DNA from: Microbacterium sp. SL75
Lineage (GTDB): Bacteria > Actinomycetota > Actinomycetes > Actinomycetales > Microbacteriaceae
Reading direction: 5' to 3'
Length of the DNA stretch: 64,000 bases
Assembly: GCF_026625865.1 (NCBI RefSeq)
Contig: NZ_CP113067.1
Span: 2,480,001 to 2,544,000 of the forward strand
Shown here: in pieces, positions 44,832-57,306 of the stretch
How positions within the stretch are numbered: the first letter of the stretch is position 1
How the letters are laid out: each line of letters starts with the position of its first letter
Notes under the pieces: model-generated
What the model was told of the DNA's origin: nothing
Databases searched by the model: none
The model's input: only the letters and a program-made list of their open reading frames with translations
Program-made: the position numbers and the translations under genes

Positions 44832-44873
44832 CACCGGTGATCTTCGACACCGGTGGAGGGCGGCGGCTATGCT
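44832..44873 (+). promoter_or_regulatory. hairpin and divIVA promoter region
   Basis: The self-complementary octamer caccggtg occurs twice (44832-44839 and 44848-44855) and can pair with itself, a possible yggT terminator. Overlapping it are a candidate -35, TTCGAC (44843-44848), and -10, TATGCT (44868-44873), 19 bp apart. This gives a leader of about 65 nt before divIVA. Confidence 0.45.
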
Positions 44874-44945
44874 GTTCCGAAGCGGTACGCCCCGGTGCGA
44901 CACCCCCACAGTTCCGACATCAGAGCTCTCGAAAGAGGAAACACC

Positions 44946-45566
44946 ATGGCACTGACCCCCGATGACGTCGTCACCAAGCAGTTCCAGCACGTCCGCTTCA
45001 AGGAGGGCTTCGACCCCGATGAGGTCGACGACTTCCTCGACGAGATCGTCGTCGAATGGCGCAAGACGATCGCCGAGAACGAAGAGCTGAAGACCAAGCT
45101 CGCGGCGTACGAGTCCGGCGAGGCCACCCCGGCCGCCGCCGAAGCCCCCGCCGAGGCCCCCAAGGTCGAAGAGCCGGTCGTCGCCGAGACGCCCGCTCCG
45201 GCCCCCGTCGCCTCCGCGCCGTCGAACGACGTCGAGCCCGCCGCCCAGAGCGCCGGCATCATCGAGCTGGCGCAGCGCCTGCACGACGAGCACGTCGCCG
45301 AGGGCAAGGCCCAGCGCGACCAGCTCATCGGTGAGGCGCAGGCTCAGGCGGCGTCCATCGTCGCCGAGGCCGAGCAGAAGGGCCGCGAAGAGCGCGCCCG
45401 TCTCGAGAAGGAGCGCACCACGCTCGAGGGTCGCATCACCGAGCTGCGCAACTTCGAGCGCGACTACCGCTCGCAGCTGCGCTCGTACATCGAGGGTCAG
45501 CTCCGCGACCTCGACACCACCGCGACGTCCTCGGGCTCGACGCCGGTGTCGGCGATCGGTCTGTAG
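44946..45566 (+). CDS. divIVA: DivIVA-family polar growth protein (Wag31)
   Basis: A 206-residue coiled-coil protein that marks poles and recruits wall-synthesis machinery in actinobacteria. The membrane-binding N-domain, MALTPDDVVTKQFQHVRF and KEGFDPDEVDDFLDEIV, lies at 1-36. A first coiled coil reaches about residue 57, an Ala/Pro/Glu-rich linker spans about 58-105, and a long C-terminal coiled coil (about 108-190) contains Gln/Ala/Glu heptads. The ATG at 44946 is favoured over upstream in-frame codons by the Shine-Dalgarno (aaagagg) and the canonical N-terminus. Confidence 0.95.
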   Translation: MALTPDDVVTKQFQHVRFKEGFDPDEVDDFLDEIVVEWRKTIAENEELKTKLAAYESGEATPAAAEAPAEAPKVEEPVVAETPAPAPVASAPSNDVEPAAQSAGIIELAQRLHDEHVAEGKAQRDQLIGEAQAQAASIVAEAEQKGREERARLEKERTTLEGRITELRNFERDYRSQLRSYIEGQLRDLDTTATSSGSTPVSAIGL

Positions 45567-45575
45567 GCCGACTCT

Positions 45576-46160
45576 TTGCGCAGTCGACCTCCTCTGCGTA
45601 CGGCGGCGGCCGGCATCATCATCGCGATTCTCGCGGTGCTGGTGCTGGCCGCCGACCAGTTTGCGAAGAACGCCGCGATCGCCAGCCTCCCTTCGGAGCG
45701 CGTGGTCCCGATCATCGGCGACTTCCTGCAGTTCTATCTCGTCCGTAACCCCGGTGCGGCGTTCTCGCTCGGCGAAAGCGTCACATGGATCTTCACGATC
45801 GCCCTGGCGGTGGTCGCGTGCGTGATCGTCTATCTGGGCGTTCGTCGTGTCCGTTCCCGTCTCTGGGCCATCGTGCTGGGACTGCTGCTGGGCGGTGTGC
45901 TCGGTAACCTCACCGACCGCTTGGTGCGAGAGCCCGGGTTCCCCGTGGGTCACGTCGTCGACTTCATTTCGACGCCCTGGATGATGCCCGCGATCTACAA
46001 CGTCGCCGACATGTTCATCGTCACGATGATGATCTCGGTGGCCGTCCTCGTGCTCTTCGGCCTAAAGCTCGACGGGACCCGCGAGACCAAGGCCTCGAGC
46101 ACGACGGCGGACGCCGCCGAGGGCGACGTCGAAGCCCCCGCCGATCCGGGCGCTCGCTGA
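45576..46160 (+). CDS. lspA: lipoprotein signal peptidase
   Basis: A 194-residue four-helix membrane aspartyl peptidase that cleaves signal peptides from diacylated prolipoproteins. Motifs: ADQFAKN near 26-32, [11 protein letters not shown] near 56-66, GNLTDRL with catalytic Asp114 and NVADMFI with catalytic Asp145. A disordered acidic tail follows residue 165. TTG at 45576 is the only start that preserves the N-terminal helix. The gene lies 9 bp after divIVA and 1 bp before rluD. A likely client, the CtaC lipoprotein, is encoded at 57837-58718. Confidence 0.93.
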   Translation: MRSRPPLRTAAAGIIIAILAVLVLAADQFAKNAAIASLPSERVVPIIGDFLQFYLVRNPGAAFSLGESVTWIFTIALAVVACVIVYLGVRRVRSRLWAIVLGLLLGGVLGNLTDRLVREPGFPVGHVVDFISTPWMMPAIYNVADMFIVTMMISVAVLVLFGLKLDGTRETKASSTTADAAEGDVEAPADPGAR

Positions 46161-46161
46161 C

Positions 46162-47085
46162 ATGGAGTCGCGGAGCCTGCCCGTCCCCGATGGGCTCGAC
46201 GGGACGCGCATCGACCAGGGCCTGGCGAAGATGCTCGGCTTCTCGCGCACGTTCGCGGCCGAGGTGGCCGACGCCGGTGGCGTGAGCGTCGACGGCCGGG
46301 TGGCCGGCCGTTCCGACCGCCTGCGCGCCGGCACCTGGCTGAGCGTCGAGTGGGAGCCCAGGCGAGAACCCGAGATCGTGCCGGTCGAGGTCCCCGACCT
46401 TGGCATCGTGCATGACGACGACGACATCGTCGTGGTCGACAAGCCCGCCGGCGTCGCAGCCCACCCCTCCGTGGGGTGGGACGGACCGACCGTGCTCGGC
46501 GCCCTCGCCGCGGCGGGCTTCCGCATCGCCACGAGCGGACCGGCCGAGCGGCGCGGTGTCGTACACCGCCTCGACGCCGGCACGAGCGGACTCATGGTGG
46601 TCGCCAAGACCGAGCGCGCCTACACGCTGCTCAAGAGCGCTTTCAAGGAGCGCGAGGTCGACAAGATCTACCACGCGGTCGTGCAGGGCCACCCCGACCC
46701 GCTCTCCGGCACCATCGACGCGCCGATCGGCCGGCATCCGAATCATTCGTGGAAGTTCGCCGTGACGCCGGACGGCAAAGACTCCGTGACGCACTACGAG
46801 ACGATCGAGGCGTTCCCGCGCGCTTCCCTCCTCGAGATCCATCTCGAGACCGGACGCACGCACCAGATCCGCGTCCACATGGCGGCCCACCGCCACCCTT
46901 GCGCCGGCGACCCCCTGTACGGCGCCGACCCCACGCTGTCGGCCCGCCTCGGTCTTACGCGCCAGTGGCTGCACGCGCATCGACTTGCCTTCACGCACCC
47001 CGGCTCGGGGGAGCGGGTGGAGTTCGAGTCTCCGTACCCCGCGGATCTCGCGCACGCCCTCGAGCTGCTCGGCGACGGGGCCTGA
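46162..47085 (+). CDS. rluD: RluD-family 23S rRNA pseudouridine synthase
   Basis: A 307-residue pseudouridine synthase. An S4 RNA-binding domain (about 1-75, containing [20 protein letters not shown]) precedes the catalytic domain with [18 protein letters not shown], in which Asp138 is the nucleophile. [19 protein letters not shown] near 231-249 is the second family motif. RluA/C/D subtypes are hard to separate by eye; the S4 domain and the lspA-rluD pairing favour RluD. The ATG directly follows the lspA stop, with no own Shine-Dalgarno. Confidence 0.92.
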   Translation: MESRSLPVPDGLDGTRIDQGLAKMLGFSRTFAAEVADAGGVSVDGRVAGRSDRLRAGTWLSVEWEPRREPEIVPVEVPDLGIVHDDDDIVVVDKPAGVAAHPSVGWDGPTVLGALAAAGFRIATSGPAERRGVVHRLDAGTSGLMVVAKTERAYTLLKSAFKEREVDKIYHAVVQGHPDPLSGTIDAPIGRHPNHSWKFAVTPDGKDSVTHYETIEAFPRASLLEIHLETGRTHQIRVHMAAHRHPCAGDPLYGADPTLSARLGLTRQWLHAHRLAFTHPGSGERVEFESPYPADLAHALELLGDGA

Positions 47086-47215
47086 CCGACGATTGGCACG
47101 CTCCCTGGGCGCAGACGGACGGACCGAATGCCGGGAACCCGGCGACGCGCCCGGGGGAGCGCGTCGAACTGAGCGCCGGCTGCGAACTTCCGTGATCGAT
47201 GTCGGGGGCCGAACG

Positions 47216-47221
47216 TAGACT
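47216..47221 (+). promoter_or_regulatory. -10 element for leaderless dnaE
   Basis: TAGACT is followed by cgaccc and the GTG at 47228. The 142 bp between rluD and dnaE hold no other clear feature. Confidence 0.5.
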
Positions 47222-47227
47222 CGACCC

Positions 47228-50740
<3,513 letters not shown>

Positions 50741-50767
50741 TCGACGCGCCTCCGTAAAGAGTTGCAA

Positions 50768-50785
50768 CCCCAGCGGATGCTGGGG
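50768..50785 (+). terminator. short hairpin after dnaE
   Basis: A 7-bp stem, ccccagc (50768-50774) with gctgggg (50779-50785), loop ggat. It lies 27 bp after the dnaE stop and just before a TAGGAT box (50796-50801) serving the next gene. Confidence 0.5.
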
Positions 50786-50835
50786 ACCCCCTGGTTAGGA
50801 TGACCGGGCGCTTGCCGCCCTCCGAAAGGACCACC

Positions 50836-52116
50836 GTGACCGATCCGACCCCCCACGACGGCTTCACGCCCACCGACCCCGACGCACTCGACCCATCCCA
50901 CACCGAGGATGCGCCCTACCAGCCGACCGGCGCTCGTCGACGGGGCTCCGATGACGACGTCGCAGATCTGACCGACACGGGAGGCCACGACACCGGCGCT
51001 CTCGACGCCGGATCCCGCGGCGCGTCCGTACCCGCCGCGGCGCACGCGAACGCCCGCACCGGCACTCACTCGCAGGTCGACGGACATGCCGACCGCCCCA
51101 ACTACGGCGTCGGTCCGTTCTCCGTTCGCGAGGTCGCGCTCCTCGGCATCTGGGTCGTGGCGTTCTTCGTCTCGTTCTTCCGCACCAACATCCTCGAATC
51201 GGGCTCCGGTGTCCTCGTCGGTGGTGCCAACGTCTGGCTCTCGGGTCTGTGGTGGATCCCGTCCATCGCCCTTCCCACCGTCGCGGTCGGCCTCATCGTG
51301 CTCCGGCGCCTGTCGCCCCAGGGCATCCGGCGCGTCGGCTCGCTCGGCATCGACCAGTTCGCCTCCGTCGCCTTCGCCGTCGCGGCCCTGGTGTGGATCG
51401 CGTGGGTGTGGGACACGGTCGCGGTCTTCGATTCGAACGGAGTCTGGACGCGCTCCTGGGTGATCTGGGTCGAGGCCGTCCTCCTGCTGGCGGGCGTCGT
51501 CCTCACCGTGTTCGCGCCGCTGATCCCGCCCTTCTCGGCCGATTTCCGTGGTCGAGAAGAGATCCCGGCTCACCGCAACGCGCGTCCGATCCGTCCGGTC
51601 GTGGCGCGCCCGCGTACCCCGCGTACCCCGAAGGCGGCGGAGCAGACGGCGACCCCCGTGGCGGCCGCCGACTCGGGCGCCGAGGCCGGGGCGGACGTCC
51701 CCGTCCCGGGCAGCTACACCGGCTCGACCGATCTCTCGCACGACCCGGCACCGGCGACCAGCGTGTTCCCCGCCCATGCCGACGCCAACGACACCGATGT
51801 GTTCGCTCCGCTGCGGACCGATGACGACGATCGCGCGAACGACCGCGAGGATCACTCGCGCTGGGAGGCCCCCTCGGGCGACGAGCCCACCTCCCAGCAG
51901 CGCACCGCTCACGAAGACCACCCGCACGCGCAGGCGTTCTGGGCGCTTGCTCCCGAGCAGCGCGAGATCGTAGACGACTACGGCACACCGATCTTCCACA
52001 TCGGTCCCACGGCGTGGGCGCTCGTGATCGAGGACCGCGGCGAGACCTTCGTCGTCCGCCACGACGACGGCCGCATCGGCTACCTGCACGACGTCTCCGG
52101 CGTCACACGCGGCTGA
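50836..52116 (+). CDS. hypothetical four-helix membrane protein
   Basis: A 426-residue protein I do not recognise. A disordered acidic N-terminus (about 1-95) leads to four hydrophobic segments between about 98 and 230 (VREVALLGIWVVAFFVSFF, WWIPSIALPTVAVGLIVL, FAVAALVWIAWVWD, WVEAVLLLAGVVLTVF). A long Pro/Ala/Asp-rich cytoplasmic stretch follows, ending in a compact 60-residue module (WALAPEQREIVDDYGTPIF...ALVIEDRGETFVV) that looks like a small beta fold. The GTG start has a Shine-Dalgarno (gaaagga). It is flanked by dnaE and hisD and by hairpins on both sides, so it is probably monocistronic. Confidence 0.75.
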   Translation: MTDPTPHDGFTPTDPDALDPSHTEDAPYQPTGARRRGSDDDVADLTDTGGHDTGALDAGSRGASVPAAAHANARTGTHSQVDGHADRPNYGVGPFSVREVALLGIWVVAFFVSFFRTNILESGSGVLVGGANVWLSGLWWIPSIALPTVAVGLIVLRRLSPQGIRRVGSLGIDQFASVAFAVAALVWIAWVWDTVAVFDSNGVWTRSWVIWVEAVLLLAGVVLTVFAPLIPPFSADFRGREEIPAHRNARPIRPVVARPRTPRTPKAAEQTATPVAAADSGAEAGADVPVPGSYTGSTDLSHDPAPATSVFPAHADANDTDVFAPLRTDDDDRANDREDHSRWEAPSGDEPTSQQRTAHEDHPHAQAFWALAPEQREIVDDYGTPIFHIGPTAWALVIEDRGETFVVRHDDGRIGYLHDVSGVTRG

Positions 52117-52122
52117 ACAGAG

Positions 52123-52160
52123 CCTGCGAGCCGCCCGCCCCGCGCGAGGCGGCTCGCAGG
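52123..52160 (+). terminator. terminator before hisD
   Basis: Perfect 13-bp arms, cctgcgagccgcc (52123-52135) and ggcggctcgcagg (52148-52160), start 7 bp after the membrane-protein stop. Confidence 0.85.
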
Positions 52161-52166
52161 CGCCGG

Positions 52167-52172
52167 TAGCCT
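52167..52172 (+). promoter_or_regulatory. -10 element for leaderless hisD
   Basis: TAGCCT lies 7 nt before the hisD ATG at 52180, immediately beyond the preceding terminator. Confidence 0.5.
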
Positions 52173-52179
52173 GGAACAC

Positions 52180-53481
52180 ATGCTTCGCACGATCGATCTC
52201 CGCGGCCGCGTGCTCTCGCCGGCCGAGCTTCTCGCCGTCGTCCCGCGAGCCGACGCCGCCCGCGACGAGGCCCTCGCCACCGCCGCCCGGCTGGTCGACG
52301 ACGTCGCCCGGCGCGGCGAAGAAGCTCTTCGCGAGCAGGCCGCGCGTTTCGACCGGGTGAGCGATCACGCCCTGCGCGTGCCAGCCGACCACCTCGACGA
52401 AGCCCTGCGCGATCTGGATCCCGGCATCCGTGCCGCTCTCGACGAGGCCATCGCGCGCGTGCGCACCGCGTCCGCGGCCCAGGTGCCTGCCCCCGTCGTC
52501 ACCGAGCTCGGCGAGGGTGCACGCGTGACCCAGCGGTGGCAGCCGGTGCGCCGCGTGGGTCTGTACGTCCCGGGTGGCAAGGCCGTCTATCCTTCGAGCG
52601 TCGTGATGAACGTCGTTCCCGCACAGGTGGCGGGAGTGCGCGAGGTGGCCCTTGCCTCTCCGCCGCAGGCCGCGTTCGGCGGACGCGTGCACCCGGTCAT
52701 CCTCGCCGCCGCCAAGCTTCTAGGCGTCACCGAGGTCTACGCCATGGGCGGCGCGGGAGCGATCGGCGCCTTCGCCCACGGCGTCGGCGAGATCGGGCTC
52801 GACCCGGTCGATGTGGTGACCGGCCCCGGCAACAACTTCGTGGCGTCCGCCAAGCGCGCCGTCGCGGGTCGGGTCGGAACGGACTCCGAGGCCGGAGCGA
52901 CCGAGATCCTCGTGGTCGCCGACGACAGCGCCGTCCCCTCCCTCGTCGCCGCCGACCTGGTCAGCCAGGCCGAGCACGACGAGCAGGCCTCCGCCGTGCT
53001 GGTCACCGCCTCCGCCGACCTGGCCGAGGCCGTGCTCGCGGCTCTGCCTGGCCGCGTCGCCGCGACCCCCCACAGCGAGCGCGTCACCGCGGCCTTCCAC
53101 GGCCCGCAGTCGGCCGTCGTGCTGGTCGACGACCTCGCCCAGGCCACCGCGTTCAGCAATGCCTACGCGCCCGAGCATCTCGAGCTGCACCTCTCCGACC
53201 CGCGGCCCGAGGACTTCGTCAACGCGGGCGCCGTGTTCGTCGGCCCCTACACCCCGGTCAGCCTCGGCGACTATCTCGCGGGCAGTAACCACGTGCTGCC
53301 CACCGGGGGACAGGCACGCTACGGCGCCGGTCTGTCGGCGGCGACCTTCCTGCGGCCCCAGCAGGTCGTCGAGTACGACCGCGACGCCCTCGCGCGGGTG
53401 CGCGATGCCATCGTGACCCTCGCCGACGCCGAGGCGCTGCCCGCGCACGGCGAGGCCGTGACCGCGCGCTTCGACGCGTAG
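52180..53481 (+). CDS. hisD: histidinol dehydrogenase
   Basis: A 433-residue zinc enzyme performing the last two oxidations of histidine synthesis, histidinol to histidine, with two NAD+. Signatures include VGLYVPGGKAVYPSSVVMN near 126-144, GGAGAIGAFAHG near 190-201, DSEAGATEILVVADD near 236-250, SQAEHDEQA near 265-273 (zinc ligands) and the C-terminal GSNHVLPTGG near 368-377. It lies outside any his operon in the window; the remaining his genes are not seen. nrdR follows after 12 bp, with a TAGTCT box (53479-53484) 9 nt before its ATG. Confidence 0.96.
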   Translation: MLRTIDLRGRVLSPAELLAVVPRADAARDEALATAARLVDDVARRGEEALREQAARFDRVSDHALRVPADHLDEALRDLDPGIRAALDEAIARVRTASAAQVPAPVVTELGEGARVTQRWQPVRRVGLYVPGGKAVYPSSVVMNVVPAQVAGVREVALASPPQAAFGGRVHPVILAAAKLLGVTEVYAMGGAGAIGAFAHGVGEIGLDPVDVVTGPGNNFVASAKRAVAGRVGTDSEAGATEILVVADDSAVPSLVAADLVSQAEHDEQASAVLVTASADLAEAVLAALPGRVAATPHSERVTAAFHGPQSAVVLVDDLAQATAFSNAYAPEHLELHLSDPRPEDFVNAGAVFVGPYTPVSLGDYLAGSNHVLPTGGQARYGAGLSAATFLRPQQVVEYDRDALARVRDAIVTLADAEALPAHGEAVTARFDA

Positions 53482-53493
53482 TCTGGCGGCGTC

Positions 53494-53985
53494 ATGCACT
53501 GCCCCTTCTGCCGGAACCCGGACTCTCGCGTCATCGACTCGCGCACGAGCGACGATGGCCTCAGCATCCGTCGACGTCGCCAGTGTCCCAAGTGCGGCGG
53601 GCGTTTCTCGACGGTGGAAACCGCCAGCCTCAACGTCATCAAGCGCTCCGGTGTCGTGGAGCCCTTCAGCCGGGAGAAGGTCATGTCGGGCGTCCGCAAG
53701 GCGTGCCAGGGGCGGCCGGTGACCGATGCCGACCTGGCGGTGCTCGCCCAGCAGGTCGAAGAGAACATCCGTCAGACCGGGTCGTCGCAGATCGAGGCGA
53801 ACGAGATCGGTCTGTCGATCCTCGGTCCGCTGCGCGAGCTCGACGAGGTCGCCTACTTGCGCTTCGCGAGCGTCTATCAGGCGTTCGACTCGCTCGACGA
53901 CTTCGACGTCGCGATCGCTCAGCTCCGGGCCGACCACGCCGAGCGCTCGACGGCACGGATCGGCGAGGACGACCCGGTCCAGTAA
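53494..53985 (+). CDS. nrdR: transcriptional repressor NrdR
   Basis: A 163-residue repressor of ribonucleotide reductase genes. The zinc ribbon has Cys3, Cys6, Cys31 and Cys34, and the ATP-cone (about 46-136) starts [24 protein letters not shown]. It senses ATP and dATP and binds NrdR boxes. No nrd genes are in the window, so its targets lie elsewhere. The C-terminal tail overlaps the putative pyrD -10 box. Confidence 0.96.
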   Translation: MHCPFCRNPDSRVIDSRTSDDGLSIRRRRQCPKCGGRFSTVETASLNVIKRSGVVEPFSREKVMSGVRKACQGRPVTDADLAVLAQQVEENIRQTGSSQIEANEIGLSILGPLRELDEVAYLRFASVYQAFDSLDDFDVAIAQLRADHAERSTARIGEDDPVQ

Positions 53986-53988
53986 CCT
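53983..53988 (+). promoter_or_regulatory. -10 element for leaderless pyrD, overlapping the nrdR stop
   Basis: TAACCT, beginning with the nrdR TAA stop codon, lies 7 nt before the pyrD ATG at 53996. Confidence 0.5.
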
Positions 53989-53995
53989 GGCGGGG

Positions 53996-55021
53996 ATGTA
54001 TCCCCTTCTCTTCCGTACGGTCCTCACCCGCCTCGACCCCGAGTTCGCTCACCATCTCGGCGCGGTCGTGATCCGTGCTGCGGGGGCGGGGCCGGTGGCA
54101 TCCCTCGTCCGTCGCTTCACCGCGCCCGTGCCCGCACAGAAGGTCGAGGCGCTTGGCCTCGTATTCGACTCGCCTTTCGGTGTCGCCGCGGGCTTCGACA
54201 AGAACGTCACGATGGTCAGTGGCCTCGGAGCCCTCGGGTTCGGACACGTCGAGGTGGGGACCATCACCGCGCTCCCGCAGCCGGGCAACCCGAAACCCCG
54301 TCTGTTCCGCCTGGTCGCCGACCGCGCGGTCATCAACCGCATGGGGTTCAACAACGACGGTGCGGCCGCGGCCGCGGCGAAACTGCGCCGCGTGCGTCGT
54401 TCGCGTCGGCGCCCGATCATCGGCGTCAACATCGGCAAGAGCCGCGTGGTCGCCGTCGAGGACGCCACGACCGACTACGTCCGCAGCGCGCGACTGCTCG
54501 CCCCTCTCGCCGACTACCTCGTCGTCAACGTCTCCTCTCCCAACACTCCCGGTCTGCGGGGTCTGCAGGCCGTCGAGACGCTGCGTCCGCTCCTGACCGA
54601 GGTGCGGGATGCCGCGGGCGATACGCCCCTGCTCGTGAAGATCGCCCCGGATCTCGACGACGCGGAGGTGCAGGACATCGCGCGCCTCGCCGTCGATTCG
54701 GGGCTCGCCGGCATCATCGCCACGAACACGACGATCGCGCGAACCGGTCTGAGCACGGATGCCGCGAGGGTGGAGGCGATGGGCGCCGGTGGGCTGTCGG
54801 GCGCGCCGTTGAAGAAGCGTGCCGTCGACGTGCTCCGGCTCGTCCGCGAGGTCGTCCCGGCGGAGTTCGTCGTGATCTCGGCTGGGGGAGTGGAGACCGC
54901 TGCCGACGTGCGCGAGCGCCTCGACGCCGGTGCGACCCTCGTGCAGGGGTACACCGGATTCCTCTATCGCGGCCCGCTGTGGGCCCGCCAGATCAACCGC
55001 GGTCTCGCCCGCACCCGCTGA
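53996..55021 (+). CDS. pyrD: quinone-dependent dihydroorotate dehydrogenase (class 2)
   Basis: A 341-residue FMN enzyme oxidising dihydroorotate to orotate in pyrimidine synthesis, with electrons going to quinone. The N-terminal helical extension (about 1-40) that docks class 2 enzymes to the membrane is present. Core motifs are GVAAGFDKN near 61-69, NRMGFNNDG near 113-121, VVNVSSPNTPGLRGLQ near 176-191 with the class 2 catalytic Ser, and the FMN phosphate site SAGGVETAADV. Other pyr genes are absent here. Confidence 0.95.
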   Translation: MYPLLFRTVLTRLDPEFAHHLGAVVIRAAGAGPVASLVRRFTAPVPAQKVEALGLVFDSPFGVAAGFDKNVTMVSGLGALGFGHVEVGTITALPQPGNPKPRLFRLVADRAVINRMGFNNDGAAAAAAKLRRVRRSRRRPIIGVNIGKSRVVAVEDATTDYVRSARLLAPLADYLVVNVSSPNTPGLRGLQAVETLRPLLTEVRDAAGDTPLLVKIAPDLDDAEVQDIARLAVDSGLAGIIATNTTIARTGLSTDAARVEAMGAGGLSGAPLKKRAVDVLRLVREVVPAEFVVISAGGVETAADVRERLDAGATLVQGYTGFLYRGPLWARQINRGLARTR

Positions 55022-55089
55022 CCCGCGCACGCGTCTCTCACTCCCGCGACCCGGCGCGGACCCCGCCCGCAGGCGCCGGCACGCGTGTC

Positions 55090-55145
55090 GAGTGTCCAGA
55101 ACACGCCGTGCCCAGACGTTCTCGAGCGGCGTGTCTTGGACACTC
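55090..55145. repeat. intergenic palindrome with 19-bp arms
   Basis: Arm gagtgtccagaacacgccg (55090-55108) pairs with cggcgtgtcttggacactc (55127-55145), 17 of 19, around an 18-bp centre. It lies in the convergent gap between pyrD and the DUF3043 gene, beside a separate terminator. Confidence 0.7.
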
Positions 55146-55178
55146 AACGCCGAAACGGGGTGATGGGCCCGCAACGCA

Positions 55179-55208
55179 GAAACGGCGCGCCCGAAGGCGC
55201 GCCGTTTC
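55179..55208. terminator. bidirectional terminator between pyrD and the DUF3043 gene
   Basis: A perfect 13-bp stem, gaaacggcgcgcc (55179-55191) with ggcgcgccgtttc (55196-55208), and a CGAA tetraloop. It is flanked by A and T residues on the stem ends, so it suits both directions. Confidence 0.88.
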
Positions 55209-55221
55209 GTGGAACCCGGGG

Positions 55222-55794
55222 TCAGACGGGGTACTGACCGCGCTTCACCTGCGCCTTGGGGAGGCGCATGAAGCGCATCTGGACGGTGCGCATCGCGGCG
55301 TACCAGCCGAGGCCCTTCTCGAGCCGGCTCTCGCCGAACTTCTCCTTGGCGGCCTTCTTGATGCGGATCGACGTGATGATCATGTCGCCGACGACGAAGA
55401 GGATGAAGATCCACAGCGCCACGAACGACCAGTACTGGAAGAACGAGACGGGGATCAGGGTCGCCACGATCACGAGGATCATGAAGGGCATGACGCCCTC
55501 ACCGAGGTGCCACCCGGCGTCGACGAAATCGCGGGCGAAGCGACGCTGCGGACCGCGGTCGCGCACGGGGAGGTATTTCTCCTCACCGGCGGCCATTCCG
55601 ATGCGCGCCTTCTCGCGCTGAGCGGCGAGCTCGGCGCGGGCGCGGGCCTTGGCCTCTTTGGTGTCGGGCACGAGCGGACGCTTGCGGGCGGCCTCCTGCT
55701 CGGCGCGCGACGGCGTCGCGCGGCCCTTGCCCGAACCGAGCTCCGTCGGCTCGACGGGAGTGTCGTTGGGGGCGGGTGCGGGGGACTTGGCCAC
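55222..55794 (-). CDS. DUF3043 membrane protein
   Basis: A 190-residue protein of the actinobacterial DUF3043 family. A basic N-terminus rich in Pro, Ala and Arg (about 1-75) includes KGRATPSRAEQEAARKRPL, typical of the family. Two transmembrane helices near 105-150 (GVMPFMILVIVATLIPV and FVALWIFILFVVGDM) follow, and the C-terminus is basic (RIKKAAKEKFG). Function is unknown. The GTG at 55794 has a nearby cgagg and gives the family's VAKSPAP-type start. Longer in-frame starts would run into the divergent dipeptidase gene. Confidence 0.82.
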   Translation of the reverse strand: MAKSPAPAPNDTPVEPTELGSGKGRATPSRAEQEAARKRPLVPDTKEAKARARAELAAQREKARIGMAAGEEKYLPVRDRGPQRRFARDFVDAGWHLGEGVMPFMILVIVATLIPVSFFQYWSFVALWIFILFVVGDMIITSIRIKKAAKEKFGESRLEKGLGWYAAMRTVQMRFMRLPKAQVKRGQYPV

Positions 55795-55827
55795 GGGAAA
55801 CCTCGGTGCTTCGCTGATCGGGAGATT

Positions 55828-55833
55828 TAAGAT
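55828..55833 (+). promoter_or_regulatory. -10 element for leaderless dipeptidase gene
   Basis: TAAGAT, the best -10 match in this group, lies 7 nt before the ATG at 55841. No ribosome-binding site is present between. Confidence 0.55.
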
Positions 55834-55840
55834 TACCCGC

Positions 55841-57235
55841 ATGACCCTCGACCTGTCCCGGCAGGACGCTGTGCAAAAAGCAGCGGACGCCGGCATCCCC
55901 TCCGCCCTCGCCGATCTCGGCTCCCTCGTACGCATCCCCTCGATCGCATGGCCGGCCTTCGACCAGTCAGCGCTCGTGAAGAGCGCAGACGCCGTGGCCG
56001 CCCTCCTCGAGGGCACCGGCGTCTTCGATTCCGTCGAGGTGAAACGCGCCGCGATCCCCGGAACCGAGGAGTTCGGTCAGCCCGCCGTTCTCGCCACGCG
56101 CGCGGCCCGAAACGGTCGCCCCACGGTGCTGCTCTACGCCCACCACGACGTGCAGCCCCCCGGAGACGAGGCGCTCTGGGATTCGCCGCCGTTCGAGCCC
56201 ACCGTCCGCGACGGGCGACTCTACGGTCGCGGCGCTGCCGACGACAAGGCCGGTGTCATGGCCCACGTCGGCGCCATCCGGGCCGTCTCCGAGGTTCTCG
56301 GCGACGACCTCGACCTCGGCATCGCCGTCTTCATCGAGGGCGAGGAGGAGTACGGCTCGCGCTCCTTCGGGCAGTTCCTCGCCGACAACGCCGACGTCCT
56401 CCGCTCCGACGTGATCGTCGTCGCCGACTCCGGCAACTGGGACGAGCGCACCCCCGGTCTGACCGTCTCCCTGCGCGGCAACGCCCGCTTCACCCTGACC
56501 GTGCGCACTCTCGAACACGCGTCGCACTCCGGGATGATGGGCGGGGCGGTTCCGGATGCCATGCTCGCCGCGGTCAAGCTGCTCGCGACCCTGTGGGACG
56601 ACGACGGCGCCGTCGCGGTCGACGGCCTCGCCGTGCGCGACGCCGAGACGCCCGCCTACGACGAGTCCGCGCTCCGCGCCGAATCCGGCCTGCTCGAAGG
56701 GGTGAGCCCGATCGGACGCGATTCGATCCTCAGCCGCATCTGGAACAAGCCGTCGATCACGATCACCGGTTGGGATGCCACCCCGGTCGAGGCGGCATCC
56801 AACACCCTCTCTCCGCAGACGAGTGTGGTCATCAGCGCGCGCGTGGCCCCCGGGCAGGACGCCCGAGAGGCCTTCGCCGCGGTCGAGGCGCATCTGCGCG
56901 CCCACGCCCCGTTCGGAGCGCAGTTGGAATTCAGCGACGTCGACTGCGGTGACTCGTTCCTCGTCGACACGAGCGGGTGGGCCGTGGAAGAGGCACGAGC
57001 GTCGTTCGCCGACGGATACGGGGTCGACTCCGTCGACGTCGGCATCGGCGGGTCGATCCCGTTCATCTCCGACCTCGTCCGCGAGTTCCCGGAGGCGCAG
57101 ATCCTCGTGACGGGCGTGGAAGATCCCCACGCCCGGGCGCACAGTCCGAACGAGTCGCTGCACCTCGAGACCTTCCGCAACGCGTTGGTCTCCGAGGCGC
57201 TGTTGCTCGCGCGTCTGAACGCGCGCTCGCACTGA
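55841..57235 (+). CDS. M20-family dipeptidase
   Basis: A 464-residue metallopeptidase of the M20 (PepV/carnosinase-like) family. The first metal-binding motif LLYAHHDVQPPG lies near residues 102-113 with His106 and Asp108. GRGAADDKAGVMAHV near 129-143 supplies the bridging Asp, EGEEEYGS near 166-173 the catalytic Glu, and a terminal His lies in PHARAHSPNE near 431-440. The lid domain is about 205-310. It probably hydrolyses di- or short peptides; specificity is unclear. It starts 46 bp from the divergent DUF3043 gene. Confidence 0.92.
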   Translation: MTLDLSRQDAVQKAADAGIPSALADLGSLVRIPSIAWPAFDQSALVKSADAVAALLEGTGVFDSVEVKRAAIPGTEEFGQPAVLATRAARNGRPTVLLYAHHDVQPPGDEALWDSPPFEPTVRDGRLYGRGAADDKAGVMAHVGAIRAVSEVLGDDLDLGIAVFIEGEEEYGSRSFGQFLADNADVLRSDVIVVADSGNWDERTPGLTVSLRGNARFTLTVRTLEHASHSGMMGGAVPDAMLAAVKLLATLWDDDGAVAVDGLAVRDAETPAYDESALRAESGLLEGVSPIGRDSILSRIWNKPSITITGWDATPVEAASNTLSPQTSVVISARVAPGQDAREAFAAVEAHLRAHAPFGAQLEFSDVDCGDSFLVDTSGWAVEEARASFADGYGVDSVDVGIGGSIPFISDLVREFPEAQILVTGVEDPHARAHSPNESLHLETFRNALVSEALLLARLNARSH

Positions 57236-57306
57236 TCGAGGCCGCGCGGGCGGGACGGGCGTAGACTCGTCCCGTCCCCGCGACCGAACAACCGAAGGGC
57301 ATCGCC

